Positions 1 through 6,783 of a stretch of DNA of 37,883 nucleotides are shown piece by piece. A program made the translations under genes and the position numbers. How positions within the stretch are numbered: position 1 is the stretch's first letter; each line of letters opens with the position of its first letter. The stretch is from an uncultured Bacteroidales bacterium (GTDB taxonomy: Bacteria; Bacteroidota; Bacteroidia; Bacteroidales; Paludibacteraceae). The stretch is from positions 1-37,883 of the forward strand of contig CAMGMU010000013.1 of assembly GCA_946059305.1 (NCBI GenBank), read 5' to 3'. The notes under the pieces are model-generated. The model had not been told where the DNA came from. It saw only the letters and a list, made by a program, of their open reading frames with translations, and did not search any database.

Positions 1-420
1 ACCGGGCAGTGCTACTCGGCACAACTCTGTAACCCCAACCCCTATCGCAACGAGAAGCAGCAGAAGGTCACCACTGCTTTCGCGGTTGTCTCCGCAGCTA
101 TCTCTGCTTGGATCGCTACCGAGAAGGCGAAGTCCACTCCGAGCGAGGAATTCAAGAAGGTGAAGCTCGCCTTTGACCGTCAGACTCGTTACTCCACGCT
201 CCGTGGTATGATGATGGCTAAGGGTATGTTCAAGGTCGAGAACGGCAAGGTAGTGGTTGAGCTCAACGCCAACACCTCTTTCGCTACCGTCAGCGGCACC
301 GTACAGCTCCCTGACGCCCCTGCTAATAGCGGTAGCGCGCCGGCAGGTAGCGGCAGCGGCTCGCAGGCTCCTTCGGGTGGTGGCTCTGATACTGACGGCT
401 CAGATGGTGGCGGTGATTAA
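1..420 (+). CDS. Uncharacterised protein, C-terminal part (5' truncated by window edge)
   Basis: The frame is open from base 1 to the TAA at 418-420, giving 139 codons with no start inside the window that must be the true one. The visible part has an Ala-rich helical stretch (around residues 24-42), a basic segment ending near the Met-rich RGMMMAKGM motif, then a beta-like segment, and it closes with a low-complexity Ser/Gly/Ala/Asp tail of about 40 residues. I do not recognise a family. The acidic Gly/Ser-rich tail looks like a flexible linker or a surface-exposed end. Base composition matches the neighbouring genes. The small smalltalk-like gene follows after a repeat-rich gap and has its own promoter. 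In Bacteroides such peptides often follow HU-like DNA-binding proteins, but this fragment does not look like HU to me. Confidence 0.6.
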   Translation, partial: TGQCYSAQLCNPNPYRNEKQQKVTTAFAVVSAAISAWIATEKAKSTPSEEFKKVKLAFDRQTRYSTLRGMMMAKGMFKVENGKVVVELNANTSFATVSGTVQLPDAPANSGSAPAGSGSGSQAPSGGGSDTDGSDGGGD

Positions 421-426
421 CCAGTA

Positions 427-633
427 GCGCTTCGCGCGTTCCAGAAGCCCGATGGGCTGTTCCAATAGCCCGGAGGGCGTTCCAGGGGCTGAAGCCTGTT
501 CCAATTGCGCTTCGCGCGTTCCAGAGGAAATAGGACGGAGATAGTATCTCCTGCCAACAAACAATACAAGGGCCGCAAGAGCCTGCGGGCAGCTCCAGAG
601 GCTGAAGCCTGTTCCAATTGCGCTTCGCGCGTT
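427..633. repeat. Array of mini-hairpins joined by GTTCCA spacers, ~20-bp period
   Basis: Short inverted repeats follow one another at 19-21 bp intervals: GCGCTTCGCGC (427-437), AGCCCGATGGGCT (446-458), GCCCGGAGGGC (468-478), GGCTGAAGCC (487-496) and GCGCTTCGCGC again (507-517). Each is followed by GTTCCA plus one to three bases. After a 14-base palindrome with a one-base loop (537-551, GGAGATA/TATCTCC), the pair GGCTGAAGCC-GTTCCAATT-GCGCTTCGCGC recurs at 600-630, as part of an almost exact direct repeat (about 484-520 and 597-633). Stem sequences differ while the spacer is kept, so selection or copying seems to act on the hairpin-plus-spacer plan rather than one sequence. Function unknown. 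Confidence 0.8.
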
Positions 634-647
634 TCTAAATAATTTTG
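618..647 (+). promoter_or_regulatory. Bacteroidetes-type promoter for the small peptide gene
   Basis: A -7 box TAATTTTG (640-647, fits TAnnTTTG) lies 19 bp after a TTG (618-620) that serves as a -33 element. The spacer is the last GCGCTTCGCGC hairpin of the upstream array, so hairpin extrusion or protein binding there could affect this promoter. The gene begins about 30 bases downstream at 679. Confidence 0.55.
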
Positions 648-678
648 TTTAATCTTGAGAAATTTTGTTCTTTATATC

Positions 679-840
679 ATGGCAAAGAAAGATAAGAAAG
701 CAAACGCATGGCAAATCATAGCAGCCGTGTTTCAAGCCCTCGCAGCCCTCTTCGGCTCGCTCAAGAAGTCGCACGACTCCGCAAAAGCAGAGTCTTCGTC
801 AGAAGGGACTTCGCTAACGGATTTCGATGAATCGAAATAA
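679..840 (+). CDS. Small smalltalk-like peptide (53 aa)
   Basis: The peptide begins MAKKDKKANAWQII at 679. An in-frame TTG eight codons upstream (655) is less likely to be the start because it would fall at or near the predicted transcription start. It has a lysine-rich N terminus, one hydrophobic or amphipathic helix (about residues 9-27, Ala/Leu/Phe-rich) and a polar Ser/Glu/Asp tail. This plan resembles the short Bacteroidetes peptides called smalltalk proteins, which are found near DNA-binding or prophage-derived genes and have no known function. This one is longer than the usual 30-40 residues because of its tail. A class I-like toxin peptide or a membrane-associated small protein are other options. 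A promoter directly upstream and a hairpin terminator at 919-946 suggest a monocistronic unit. Confidence 0.5.
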   Translation: MAKKDKKANAWQIIAAVFQALAALFGSLKKSHDSAKAESSSEGTSLTDFDESK

Positions 841-918
841 GCGCTTCGTCATTCTTCCTCTCCCCATTCGAGCAAAGCTCTTTGGGGTCCCCGAAAATTC
901 TGCTGAGCTGAAATAAGA

Positions 919-946
919 AAATCCCACCGCTTTCGCGATGGGATTT
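919..946. terminator. Hairpin terminator between convergent genes
   Basis: AAATCCCA (919-926) pairs with TGGGATTT (939-946), and CGC/GCG continue the stem inside (928-930 with 935-937), around a TTTC loop. The U run is short on the plus strand (ATTT) and slightly longer on the minus strand (TTTTCTTATTT), so it may act in both directions. Confidence 0.5.
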
Positions 947-968
947 ACTCGTCTAATACGACAGTGCA

Positions 969-1034
969 GTAACGCTTTCGCTGCTGCGCTGCTTTTTGCA
1001 TTTATGTCAAAGCAGCAAGCAAAGCGAGCGTTAC
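969..1034. repeat. Long imperfect inverted repeat
   Basis: The left arm starts GTAACGCTTTCGCTGCTG (from 969) and the right arm ends CAAAGCGAGCGTTAC (to about 1034). Each arm is about 26 bp, with matching outer GTAACGC and inner GCTGCTTT blocks and a few internal mismatches. The loop is about 14 bp. It could be a second terminator, a cruciform or a remnant of a mobile element. Confidence 0.5.
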
Positions 1035-1207
1035 AAACAGTACAGTAGCGTTTTTCACAAAAGACAAGGCGCGCAGTGTCTTTTCCTAAAAAAAGTAGAC
1101 AGGTTAATACTATTTTTCCTAAGACACAGCGACGAAGCGTTACAAACGTTACAAACGTTACACATTTTAGAGTAATATCTCTTCAACGAGCGATACATTG
1201 GTCGCGC

Positions 1208-2728
1208 TCAGAATCCGGAATATACGACTTCGAGCGAGAGGGGTTGCTGTGCGTTGGAAGCGGAGAGAATCTCCGTAGCGGATACAATCTGTTCTTGCTT
1301 GACGGACGAAATAGTGGTGGTGCCGTAATATCTGTCGGTAGTTTTACTTACGCTTACGGGCATCAGTATCAGATGTAGCGAGTCGGGTACTTGCAGCGTA
1401 TCGACCTCCGTTTTTCTTATCTCCTCTGTGAGCAACGCAGAGATATCATACGCGTAGTAATAGCGTATGCTGTCAGTGCCCTCAACCTTCGTGGATGTGA
1501 CAGACGCTAAGATGGCACAGGTGTCGGTTGGCAGCTCATGCTTGGTGAAGAATCGGCTTACGCTACCTTCTTTGATGAGCAGCATGTTGGCCGCAGGCTG
1601 TGCCCAATCGTCTCGCGTGAGCGCATGAGAGCCATCGTAATAATTGAGTACTTCGAGCGCAATCTCGGCTTTGTTGATATATGGCCGGCGATAGAGCGTA
1701 TCCGTCTTACCCGCGGGCACGTATGCCATTTTATTAAGGATATCATCCGTCATCTCCTTGATGGGGAGCGAGACGCGCGTGTAGAGGTTGGCCGGCGCAA
1801 CGATATAGTTCTTCTCGGTATTGGCAATCATAGAGGCTCGGTCATGCCCCTCTGCCTCGGTATCGGTGTCCGTAAAGTATTGATACCGGTTGACCTGCCG
1901 CACTTCGGCATTGGCGTAGAACCCCTTAACGTCCGTCACGGTGGTGTCTCGTCCGCCTTTGTTATACGAATAATGGTAATACAGTGCTAAGTTCATGTCG
2001 GTCACGTGCAAGAGCGTAGCGCCACCGAAATTGCTGCTGATATAGAGTCCGGGGAAGATCTGACAGAACGCCTCCAATGAGGAGAAATCGCGGCATTGAA
2101 ACAGTTTCTGAGCAAAGTCATCGGTGAGTCGGCAGCGCACAAACGGGCGGTAGATGCGGTTGGTCTCATCGTAGGTGGAGTCAGTAGGTTCAGCCGCTAC
2201 GATGATTCGTTGCCTCTGCAGCACCGACTCAGCAGCCGGATCTACGAAATCGCGGATATCGAGATGGTGCGAATAGGGTTCGTCGTATTGGAGCACCGTT
2301 TTCATCGGGAAAATATCAATGCTCATGGGCGAATAGCCATTGCCAAACCACGAGTTATAATAGAAGAAAAAGCACACTGAATCCACCACCGCGCCTTCGG
2401 GATAACGGAAGTCAATCGGGCATGCAAACTGCGCGAGGATATCCGCATGGATGGTGCCAAAACGGCCGTCACATTCGCCTAACAAAAACGAGTCAGGCGT
2501 GCTGTAAATCGGAAAGGAGTCAGGTGCGAGGGCCACGTCGCGCGTGAACGAATGCGTGCCAAACGTGTCGGCTCCCACAACTATCTTATCTGCTTCGCCA
2601 ATAAGCGATTCGCCTGAACTGGTAACGTCGTCTTTGCATGACGAGAGCGATGTAATAACCAGCGATAACGATAACGTTAGCGATAACGTGGAGAGGAGGA
2701 ATTTTCTATTCAAAAGTCTGTTGTTCAT
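1208..2728 (-). CDS. DUF4270 family outer-membrane-type lipoprotein
   Basis: The chosen start MNNRLLNRK (ATG at 2726-2728) lies four bases after the glgA stop. A start ten codons further upstream would overlap glgA. The N terminus is a lipoprotein signal peptide: a basic start, a Leu/Ser/Thr-rich core and the lipobox TSLSSC with Cys31, followed by KDD. The mature part (506 residues in all) resembles DUF4270: a Cys/Phe/Tyr-rich early segment (SVCFFFYYNSWFG), and many segments with alternating hydrophobic residues. Function is unknown. The family is almost confined to Bacteroidetes and commonly lies directly after the short glycogen synthase, as here, so co-transcription is likely. Oddly, the signal peptide is encoded by near-repeats of CGATAACG giving Leu-Ser-Leu-Thr, which may be a slippage product. 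Confidence 0.85.
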   Translation of the reverse strand: MNNRLLNRKFLLSTLSLTLSLSLVITSLSSCKDDVTSSGESLIGEADKIVVGADTFGTHSFTRDVALAPDSFPIYSTPDSFLLGECDGRFGTIHADILAQFACPIDFRYPEGAVVDSVCFFFYYNSWFGNGYSPMSIDIFPMKTVLQYDEPYSHHLDIRDFVDPAAESVLQRQRIIVAAEPTDSTYDETNRIYRPFVRCRLTDDFAQKLFQCRDFSSLEAFCQIFPGLYISSNFGGATLLHVTDMNLALYYHYSYNKGGRDTTVTDVKGFYANAEVRQVNRYQYFTDTDTEAEGHDRASMIANTEKNYIVAPANLYTRVSLPIKEMTDDILNKMAYVPAGKTDTLYRRPYINKAEIALEVLNYYDGSHALTRDDWAQPAANMLLIKEGSVSRFFTKHELPTDTCAILASVTSTKVEGTDSIRYYYAYDISALLTEEIRKTEVDTLQVPDSLHLILMPVSVSKTTDRYYGTTTISSVKQEQIVSATEILSASNAQQPLSLEVVYSGF

Positions 2729-2732
2729 TATC

Positions 2733-3569
2733 TTATTTTTGCTCTTCCGCAGCCTCATTCGAGATTAGTTGCTGGAAGAATTCTACATGTTCAACCTTGT
2801 TCTCCGGCTGATATGGGAGAATGGGTAAGCCCTTGCTTTGGGCATAATCAATCAGCTCCGGCATAACGTCATCAGCGAGCACAGTGATGGCATCAGCGTA
2901 GTCAATAGCGAGTTTCATGAGGTCGGCGTAGGTAACCTTTTTTCCTATCAGGTTCTCAACGTCGGCTTGCTCTACCCCTCGTATGCGCAGTTTCTCTGCA
3001 AACGAATCCGGGAAGGGGGTGTCAAACGAATGACCATCGAGGGCCACCACAATCTTTGCGTTGGCAAAGAACGGAGCACCAGCATAGCCTTTTCGCAGAT
3101 AGAGTGGTGCTAAAGCCGACATCCATCCCGAGCATACAACCAAATTTGGCGTCCAACGCAATTTCTGCACCGTATCGAGCGAGCCGCGGCAGAAGAAGAT
3201 CGAGCGCTCATCGTTGTCGTCATACTCCTTGCCATCCGCATCCGTTACGCCACGACGACGATGGAAAAAGTCATCGTTGTCAATGAAATAAATCTGAATG
3301 CGCGCTGACTGAATGGATGCCACTTTGAGGAGCACCGGGTGGTCAGTATCATTAATCACTATATTATTGCCGGAGAGGCGAATCACCTCGTGAAGCTGAT
3401 TCCTGCGCTCGTTGATTTCGCCGAATTTGGGCATAAACGTGCGGGTCTCAATGCCTTTTTCCTGACAAGCCTGCGGGAGAATTCTGTTCATCTTGCGGAT
3501 AGGCGTTTCCTGGTCAAGATAGGGATAAATCTCTTGTGATATGAACAACACTCTTTTGGGCTCTTTCAT
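2733..3569 (-). CDS. glgA: Glycogen/starch synthase, GT5 catalytic N-domain only
   Basis: The protein has 278 aa, about half the usual 480-residue GlgA. It starts MKEPKRVLFISQEIYPY, the expected Rossmann strand and ADP-glucose-side loop of the GT5 N-domain, and continues with the segments YFIDNDDFFHRRR, VVCSGWMSAL and YADAITVLAD. The C-terminal GT-B half that normally carries much of the nucleotide-sugar site is missing. This short form is normal in many Bacteroidetes and is annotated there as glycogen/starch synthase. Whether it is active alone is unclear to me. glgB lies at 10536 on the other strand, so a glycogen route is split across the window. It is transcribed with the DUF4270 gene from a promoter near 3700, leaving a leader of about 125 bases. 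Confidence 0.85.
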   Translation of the reverse strand: MKEPKRVLFISQEIYPYLDQETPIRKMNRILPQACQEKGIETRTFMPKFGEINERRNQLHEVIRLSGNNIVINDTDHPVLLKVASIQSARIQIYFIDNDDFFHRRRGVTDADGKEYDDNDERSIFFCRGSLDTVQKLRWTPNLVVCSGWMSALAPLYLRKGYAGAPFFANAKIVVALDGHSFDTPFPDSFAEKLRIRGVEQADVENLIGKKVTYADLMKLAIDYADAITVLADDVMPELIDYAQSKGLPILPYQPENKVEHVEFFQQLISNEAAEEQK

Positions 3570-3694
3570 AGGGTGCTCCTTTCTTTTTTTGGGGTTATTG
3601 ATTGGGAACAGACGATGCTTTTGCGGCCGTCTTCAACCAGCAAAAGTCGTGCCAAAAATCAGCTCATTTGGGATCAGCTCATTCTTTCCCGCTG

Positions 3695-3702
3695 CAAAGT
3701 TA
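3695..3702 (-). promoter_or_regulatory. -7 promoter box for glgA-DUF4270
   Basis: The minus strand reads TAACTTTG followed by CAGCGG, matching TAnnTTTG. A TTG lies about 22 bp upstream, slightly further than the usual 19-20. The leader to glgA contains two direct copies of ATCAGCTCATT (3658-3692 on the plus strand), which could be an operator or a simple duplication. Confidence 0.6.
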
Positions 3703-3763
3703 CAAAAAAAAATCGACATAAGGGCAATAAATGTAAAAAAAATACGCTTTTTTGTAATTTTTC

Positions 3764-3794
3764 TTGCGTAATTGGTAAAAAATGCGTAATTTTG
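3764..3794 (+). promoter_or_regulatory. Promoter for pdxB
   Basis: A -33 TTG (3764-3766) is separated by 20 bp from the -7 box TAATTTTG (3787-3794), which is followed by CACCC. Transcription would start near 3801, leaving an 18-base leader before the GTG start of pdxB. Confidence 0.65.
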
Positions 3795-3818
3795 CACCCT
3801 AAATTGCATGCGCATGAA

Positions 3819-4772
3819 GTGAAAGTAATAATTGACGCACATATCCCCTACTTGAAGGGCAGCCTGGAACCCTATGCCAGCGTCGTGTATTTGGAGCCAT
3901 CGGAAATCACCGCCTCTACAGTACGCGACGCGGATTGTGTGATTGTGCGCACGCGTACGCGTGCTGATGCGTGCTTGCTCGAGGGCAGCCATGTGAAGCT
4001 CGTTCTTACGGCTACTATCGGCTATGATCATATCAATACGGCTTACTGCCTTAATCATGGTATCGAGTGGCATAACTGCCCCGGCTGCAATGCAGGAGGC
4101 GTGTGCGATTACGTAGAATCAGCTCTCCAGCAGTTGGGCTTGTTTGCAAAGAAGCGCACCATCGGCATTGTAGGTGTGGGGCATGTGGGCAGTTTGGTGG
4201 AGCAGATGGCCGCACGCCGAGGGTGGGACGTGGTGGTCTGCGACCCGCTCCGCGCCAAACATGAGCAAGCAACGAGTTGCGGCAATCGGTTTATGGCTAT
4301 TGAGGCAGTGGCAGCAGTGGCTGACGTGATTACGTTTCATACCCCGCTTACGTTCACCGGTTCGTACCCCACTTATCACCTTTGCAATGCCGACCTGCTT
4401 CGTGCGTGCAAGCCCGATGCGCTGATTATCAATAGCGCCCGTGGAGGAATTGTAGATGAAGTGGCCCTGCTATCGAGCGGGCATGCTGCAGTGATTGACT
4501 GCTGGGAAAACGAGCCGCTCATCTCGCAAGAGGTGCTCCGCCATGCTGCTATTGCCACCATGCACATAGCCGGCTACACGCGGTTGGGCAAGTATAAGGC
4601 TTCAGAAATGGTGCTCGCGCATTTCAATCGGTTTTTCCATACGGATGCGCGGATGGTTGAAACGATGCGTTTCCCCGAGCACCAACTCTTTGATATCGAG
4701 TCAGTGAGCCGCTCGCTCAAAGCCCAACCCGAGCGATTCGAGCAACTTCGCGAAGCGTATGTACTCCGCTGA
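3819..4772 (+). CDS. pdxB: Erythronate-4-phosphate dehydrogenase
   Basis: PdxB oxidises 4-phospho-D-erythronate to 2-oxo-3-hydroxy-4-phosphobutanoate, in DXP-independent pyridoxal phosphate synthesis. I chose GTG 3819 as the start because it gives [12 protein letters not shown], the usual PdxB N terminus, and lies just after the promoter. The frame is open upstream, but that part overlaps the promoter. Visible features are TATIGYDHI (64-72), NAPGCN-like NCPGCN (86-91), the NAD-binding GVGHVG (119-124), and the D-2-hydroxyacid dehydrogenase catalytic set Arg208 (SARGG), Glu230/Glu232 (CWENEP) and His249 (HIAG). At 317 residues it is shorter than E. coli PdxB (378) and has a reduced C-terminal dimerisation region, as in other Bacteroidetes. 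proS follows after 35 bases. Confidence 0.9.
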   Translation: MKVIIDAHIPYLKGSLEPYASVVYLEPSEITASTVRDADCVIVRTRTRADACLLEGSHVKLVLTATIGYDHINTAYCLNHGIEWHNCPGCNAGGVCDYVESALQQLGLFAKKRTIGIVGVGHVGSLVEQMAARRGWDVVVCDPLRAKHEQATSCGNRFMAIEAVAAVADVITFHTPLTFTGSYPTYHLCNADLLRACKPDALIINSARGGIVDEVALLSSGHAAVIDCWENEPLISQEVLRHAAIATMHIAGYTRLGKYKASEMVLAHFNRFFHTDARMVETMRFPEHQLFDIESVSRSLKAQPERFEQLREAYVLR

Positions 4773-4807
4773 GCAATTACGAAAAAACATTAAAACAAAT
4801 ACATATT

Positions 4808-6283
4808 ATGGCCTATCAAAAACTTACACCACGTAGCGAAAACTACTCGCAGTGGTATAACGAATTAGTTGTAAAAGCCGACCTCGCAGAGCAGTCTGCC
4901 GTAAGAGGTTGCATGGTAATCAAGCCCTACGGCTACGCTATCTGGGAGCGCATCCAGCAGAGCCTTGACAGCCGTTTTAAAGAGCAAGGTGTGCAGAATG
5001 CGTATTTCCCCTTGCTGATTCCCAAATCGTTCTTAAGCCGTGAGGCGGAGCATGTGGAGGGTTTTGCCAAGGAATGCGCAGTGGTGACGCACCATCGTTT
5101 GATGAATGATCCCAACGGCAAGGGTGTAGTGGTGGATCCCAACGCCCGCCTGGAGGAGGAGCTGATTATTCGTCCTACTTCGGAGACGATTATTTGGTCC
5201 ACGTATAAGAACTGGATTTCATCGTATCGCGACCTGCCCATCCTCTGCAATCAGTGGTGCAATGTAATGCGTTGGGAGATGCGTACGCGCCTTTTCCTCC
5301 GTACGGCAGAGTTCCTCTGGCAAGAAGGTCACACGGCTCATGCCACCCAAGAGGAGGCTGAAGACTACGCGCGCAAGATGCTCGATGTGTATGCAGATTT
5401 TGCGGAGAGCGTGATGGCTATCCCCGTGCTCAAGGGGGTGAAGTCGCCCAATGAGCGTTTCGCTGGCGCACTCAATACTTACTGCATAGAGGCGATGATG
5501 CAGGATGGGAAGGCACTGCAAGCCGGTACCTCGCATTTCCTCGGACAGAACTTTGCTAAGTCGTTTGATGTGACGTTCCTCAACAAAGAGAACAAGCAGG
5601 AGTATGTTTGGGCTACCTCTTGGGGCGTTTCAACCCGCCTGATGGGAGCGCTCATCATGACGCATTCCGACGATAACGGCCTCGTTCTTCCGCCCCATCT
5701 CGCACCTATTCAGGTGGCTATCGTGCCGATCTTTAAGAAAGCCGACCAGCTCGATGCTATCCTCGAAAAGATTAACCCGATTGCCGACCAACTCAAGCAA
5801 CTCGGTATTCGCGTGAAAATCGATACGGCCGACAACATGACCCCCGGCTACAAGTTTGCAGAATACGAGCTCCGCGGTGTGCCCGTTCGTTTGGCTATCG
5901 GCGCCCGCGACTTGGAGAACGGCACCATTGAGATAGCGCGCCGCGATACGCTCACCAAAGAGACGCGCGCCATTGATGGTATCGTAGAGCATATCGCTGA
6001 ACTCCTTGAGGTGATTCAGAATAATATCTATCAGAAAGCGCTCCAATTCCGCCTCGAACATACTCGTAAGTGCGACAGTTGGGAGGAGTTTAAGGAAGAG
6101 ATTCAGAAAGGCGGTTTCTTGGAGTGTCATTGGGATGGCACGGCAGAGACCGAGGAGCGTATCAAGGAAGAAACCAAGGCTACTATCCGCTGTATTCCGC
6201 TCGACGCACCGGAGGAAGAGGGCAAGTGCATCTATTCTGGTAAGCCTTCCCATCGCCGCGTAATCTTCGCGATGGCTTATTAA
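4808..6283 (+). CDS. proS: Prolyl-tRNA synthetase, archaeal/eukaryotic-type short form
   Basis: This cytoplasmic enzyme charges tRNA-Pro with proline. The 491-residue length and the start [20 protein letters not shown] fit the short ProRS class without the bacterial editing insertion. Class II features seen: motif 2 around [19 protein letters not shown] (about 158-176), the [14 protein letters not shown] substrate region, and motif 3 around [18 protein letters not shown]. The anticodon-binding domain follows ([11 protein letters not shown] onward), then a C-terminal zinc-domain-like extension with scattered Cys, ending in a terminal Tyr (FAMAY), typical of this class. mreD begins two bases after the stop, so the elongation genes are probably co-transcribed with it. 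Confidence 0.95.
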   Translation: MAYQKLTPRSENYSQWYNELVVKADLAEQSAVRGCMVIKPYGYAIWERIQQSLDSRFKEQGVQNAYFPLLIPKSFLSREAEHVEGFAKECAVVTHHRLMNDPNGKGVVVDPNARLEEELIIRPTSETIIWSTYKNWISSYRDLPILCNQWCNVMRWEMRTRLFLRTAEFLWQEGHTAHATQEEAEDYARKMLDVYADFAESVMAIPVLKGVKSPNERFAGALNTYCIEAMMQDGKALQAGTSHFLGQNFAKSFDVTFLNKENKQEYVWATSWGVSTRLMGALIMTHSDDNGLVLPPHLAPIQVAIVPIFKKADQLDAILEKINPIADQLKQLGIRVKIDTADNMTPGYKFAEYELRGVPVRLAIGARDLENGTIEIARRDTLTKETRAIDGIVEHIAELLEVIQNNIYQKALQFRLEHTRKCDSWEEFKEEIQKGGFLECHWDGTAETEERIKEETKATIRCIPLDAPEEEGKCIYSGKPSHRRVIFAMAY

Positions 6284-6285
6284 GC

Positions 6286-6780
6286 ATGATTTGGGTAGAA
6301 CATATCATTCGCTTTGCAGTAGTTTATGTACTGCAAATCTTGCTGGTCAACAACCTCCATTTTATGGGGGTGGTTGACCCATGTATCTATATTTTGGCGC
6401 TGCTGGCATTGCCTGCTGAGGTGAATAAACTTTGGCAACTCCTTATCGGTTTTGCGGCAGGATTCATAATGGATATCTTCTGCAACAGCATGGGTGTTCA
6501 CACCCTCGCGTGCACTACGCTCATGTTCGCGCGCCCGTACCTCATCGGTTGGCTCGTGCAGGAGGATGAGCGTCTCGTAGGTTCCATCACCAGTCAGACG
6601 CTCGGATGGGAGACGTATATCAAATACATAGCTTTCGCTACCGTATGTCATCATACGCTCGTTTTTCTGCTATCTGCATTCACTTTTCGCGCGTTTTGGC
6701 TCACTCTTATCCAAATCATCGTAAGCAGTCTTCTCACTATCCTCCTAATTATCGGTTGGGAGGCTATACGTAAAAAATAA
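6286..6780 (+). CDS. mreD: Rod shape-determining protein MreD
   Basis: This is an integral membrane protein of the cell elongation machinery (elongasome). The 164 residues are mostly hydrophobic, with about five membrane segments (near 5-25, 28-45, 50-68, 105-125, 133-158). The stretch GFIMDIFCNSMGVHTLACT is characteristic of MreD (conserved D and G in the middle helix). The start ATG 6286 is two bases after the proS stop. mrdA and rodA follow in the usual mre order, but mreB and mreC are not upstream, where proS stands, so they are either elsewhere or were separated by rearrangement. Confidence 0.88.
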   Translation: MIWVEHIIRFAVVYVLQILLVNNLHFMGVVDPCIYILALLALPAEVNKLWQLLIGFAAGFIMDIFCNSMGVHTLACTTLMFARPYLIGWLVQEDERLVGSITSQTLGWETYIKYIAFATVCHHTLVFLLSAFTFRAFWLTLIQIIVSSLLTILLIIGWEAIRKK

Positions 6781-6783
6781 TCA

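Larger units (their letters stand above)
841..1207. other. Intergenic region with several inverted and direct repeats, no gene seen
   Basis: No credible gene lies here. It contains small hairpins GAGCAAAGCTC (870-880) and GGGGTCCCC (884-892), a terminator-like hairpin (919-946), a long imperfect inverted repeat (969-1034), a weak 7-bp inverted pair GTGTCTT/AAGACAC (1076-1082 and 1121-1127) enclosing two copies of TTTTCCTAA, and three copies of the 9-mer GTTACAAAC from 1139. A fourth GTTACAAAC occurs at 1030-1038. It separates the convergent small-peptide gene and the DUF4270 gene. Confidence 0.6.

Noticed and set aside
417..617. A 66-codon minus-strand open frame across the hairpin array
   Set aside because: It is produced by the GC-rich repeat units (repeated Trp-Asn), has no promoter or start context, and overlaps the end of the upstream gene.
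427..633. CRISPR or REP-type element
   Set aside because: The hairpins are too short and varied for CRISPR repeats, and the spacer, not the stem, is the conserved part. REP elements have one conserved stem.
3573..3818. An N-terminal extension of PdxB
   Set aside because: The extension overlaps the promoter and has no family similarity; GTG 3819 gives the normal PdxB start.
5630..6253. A 207-codon minus-strand open frame within proS
   Set aside because: Antisense shadow of proS, caused by codon bias on the coding strand.
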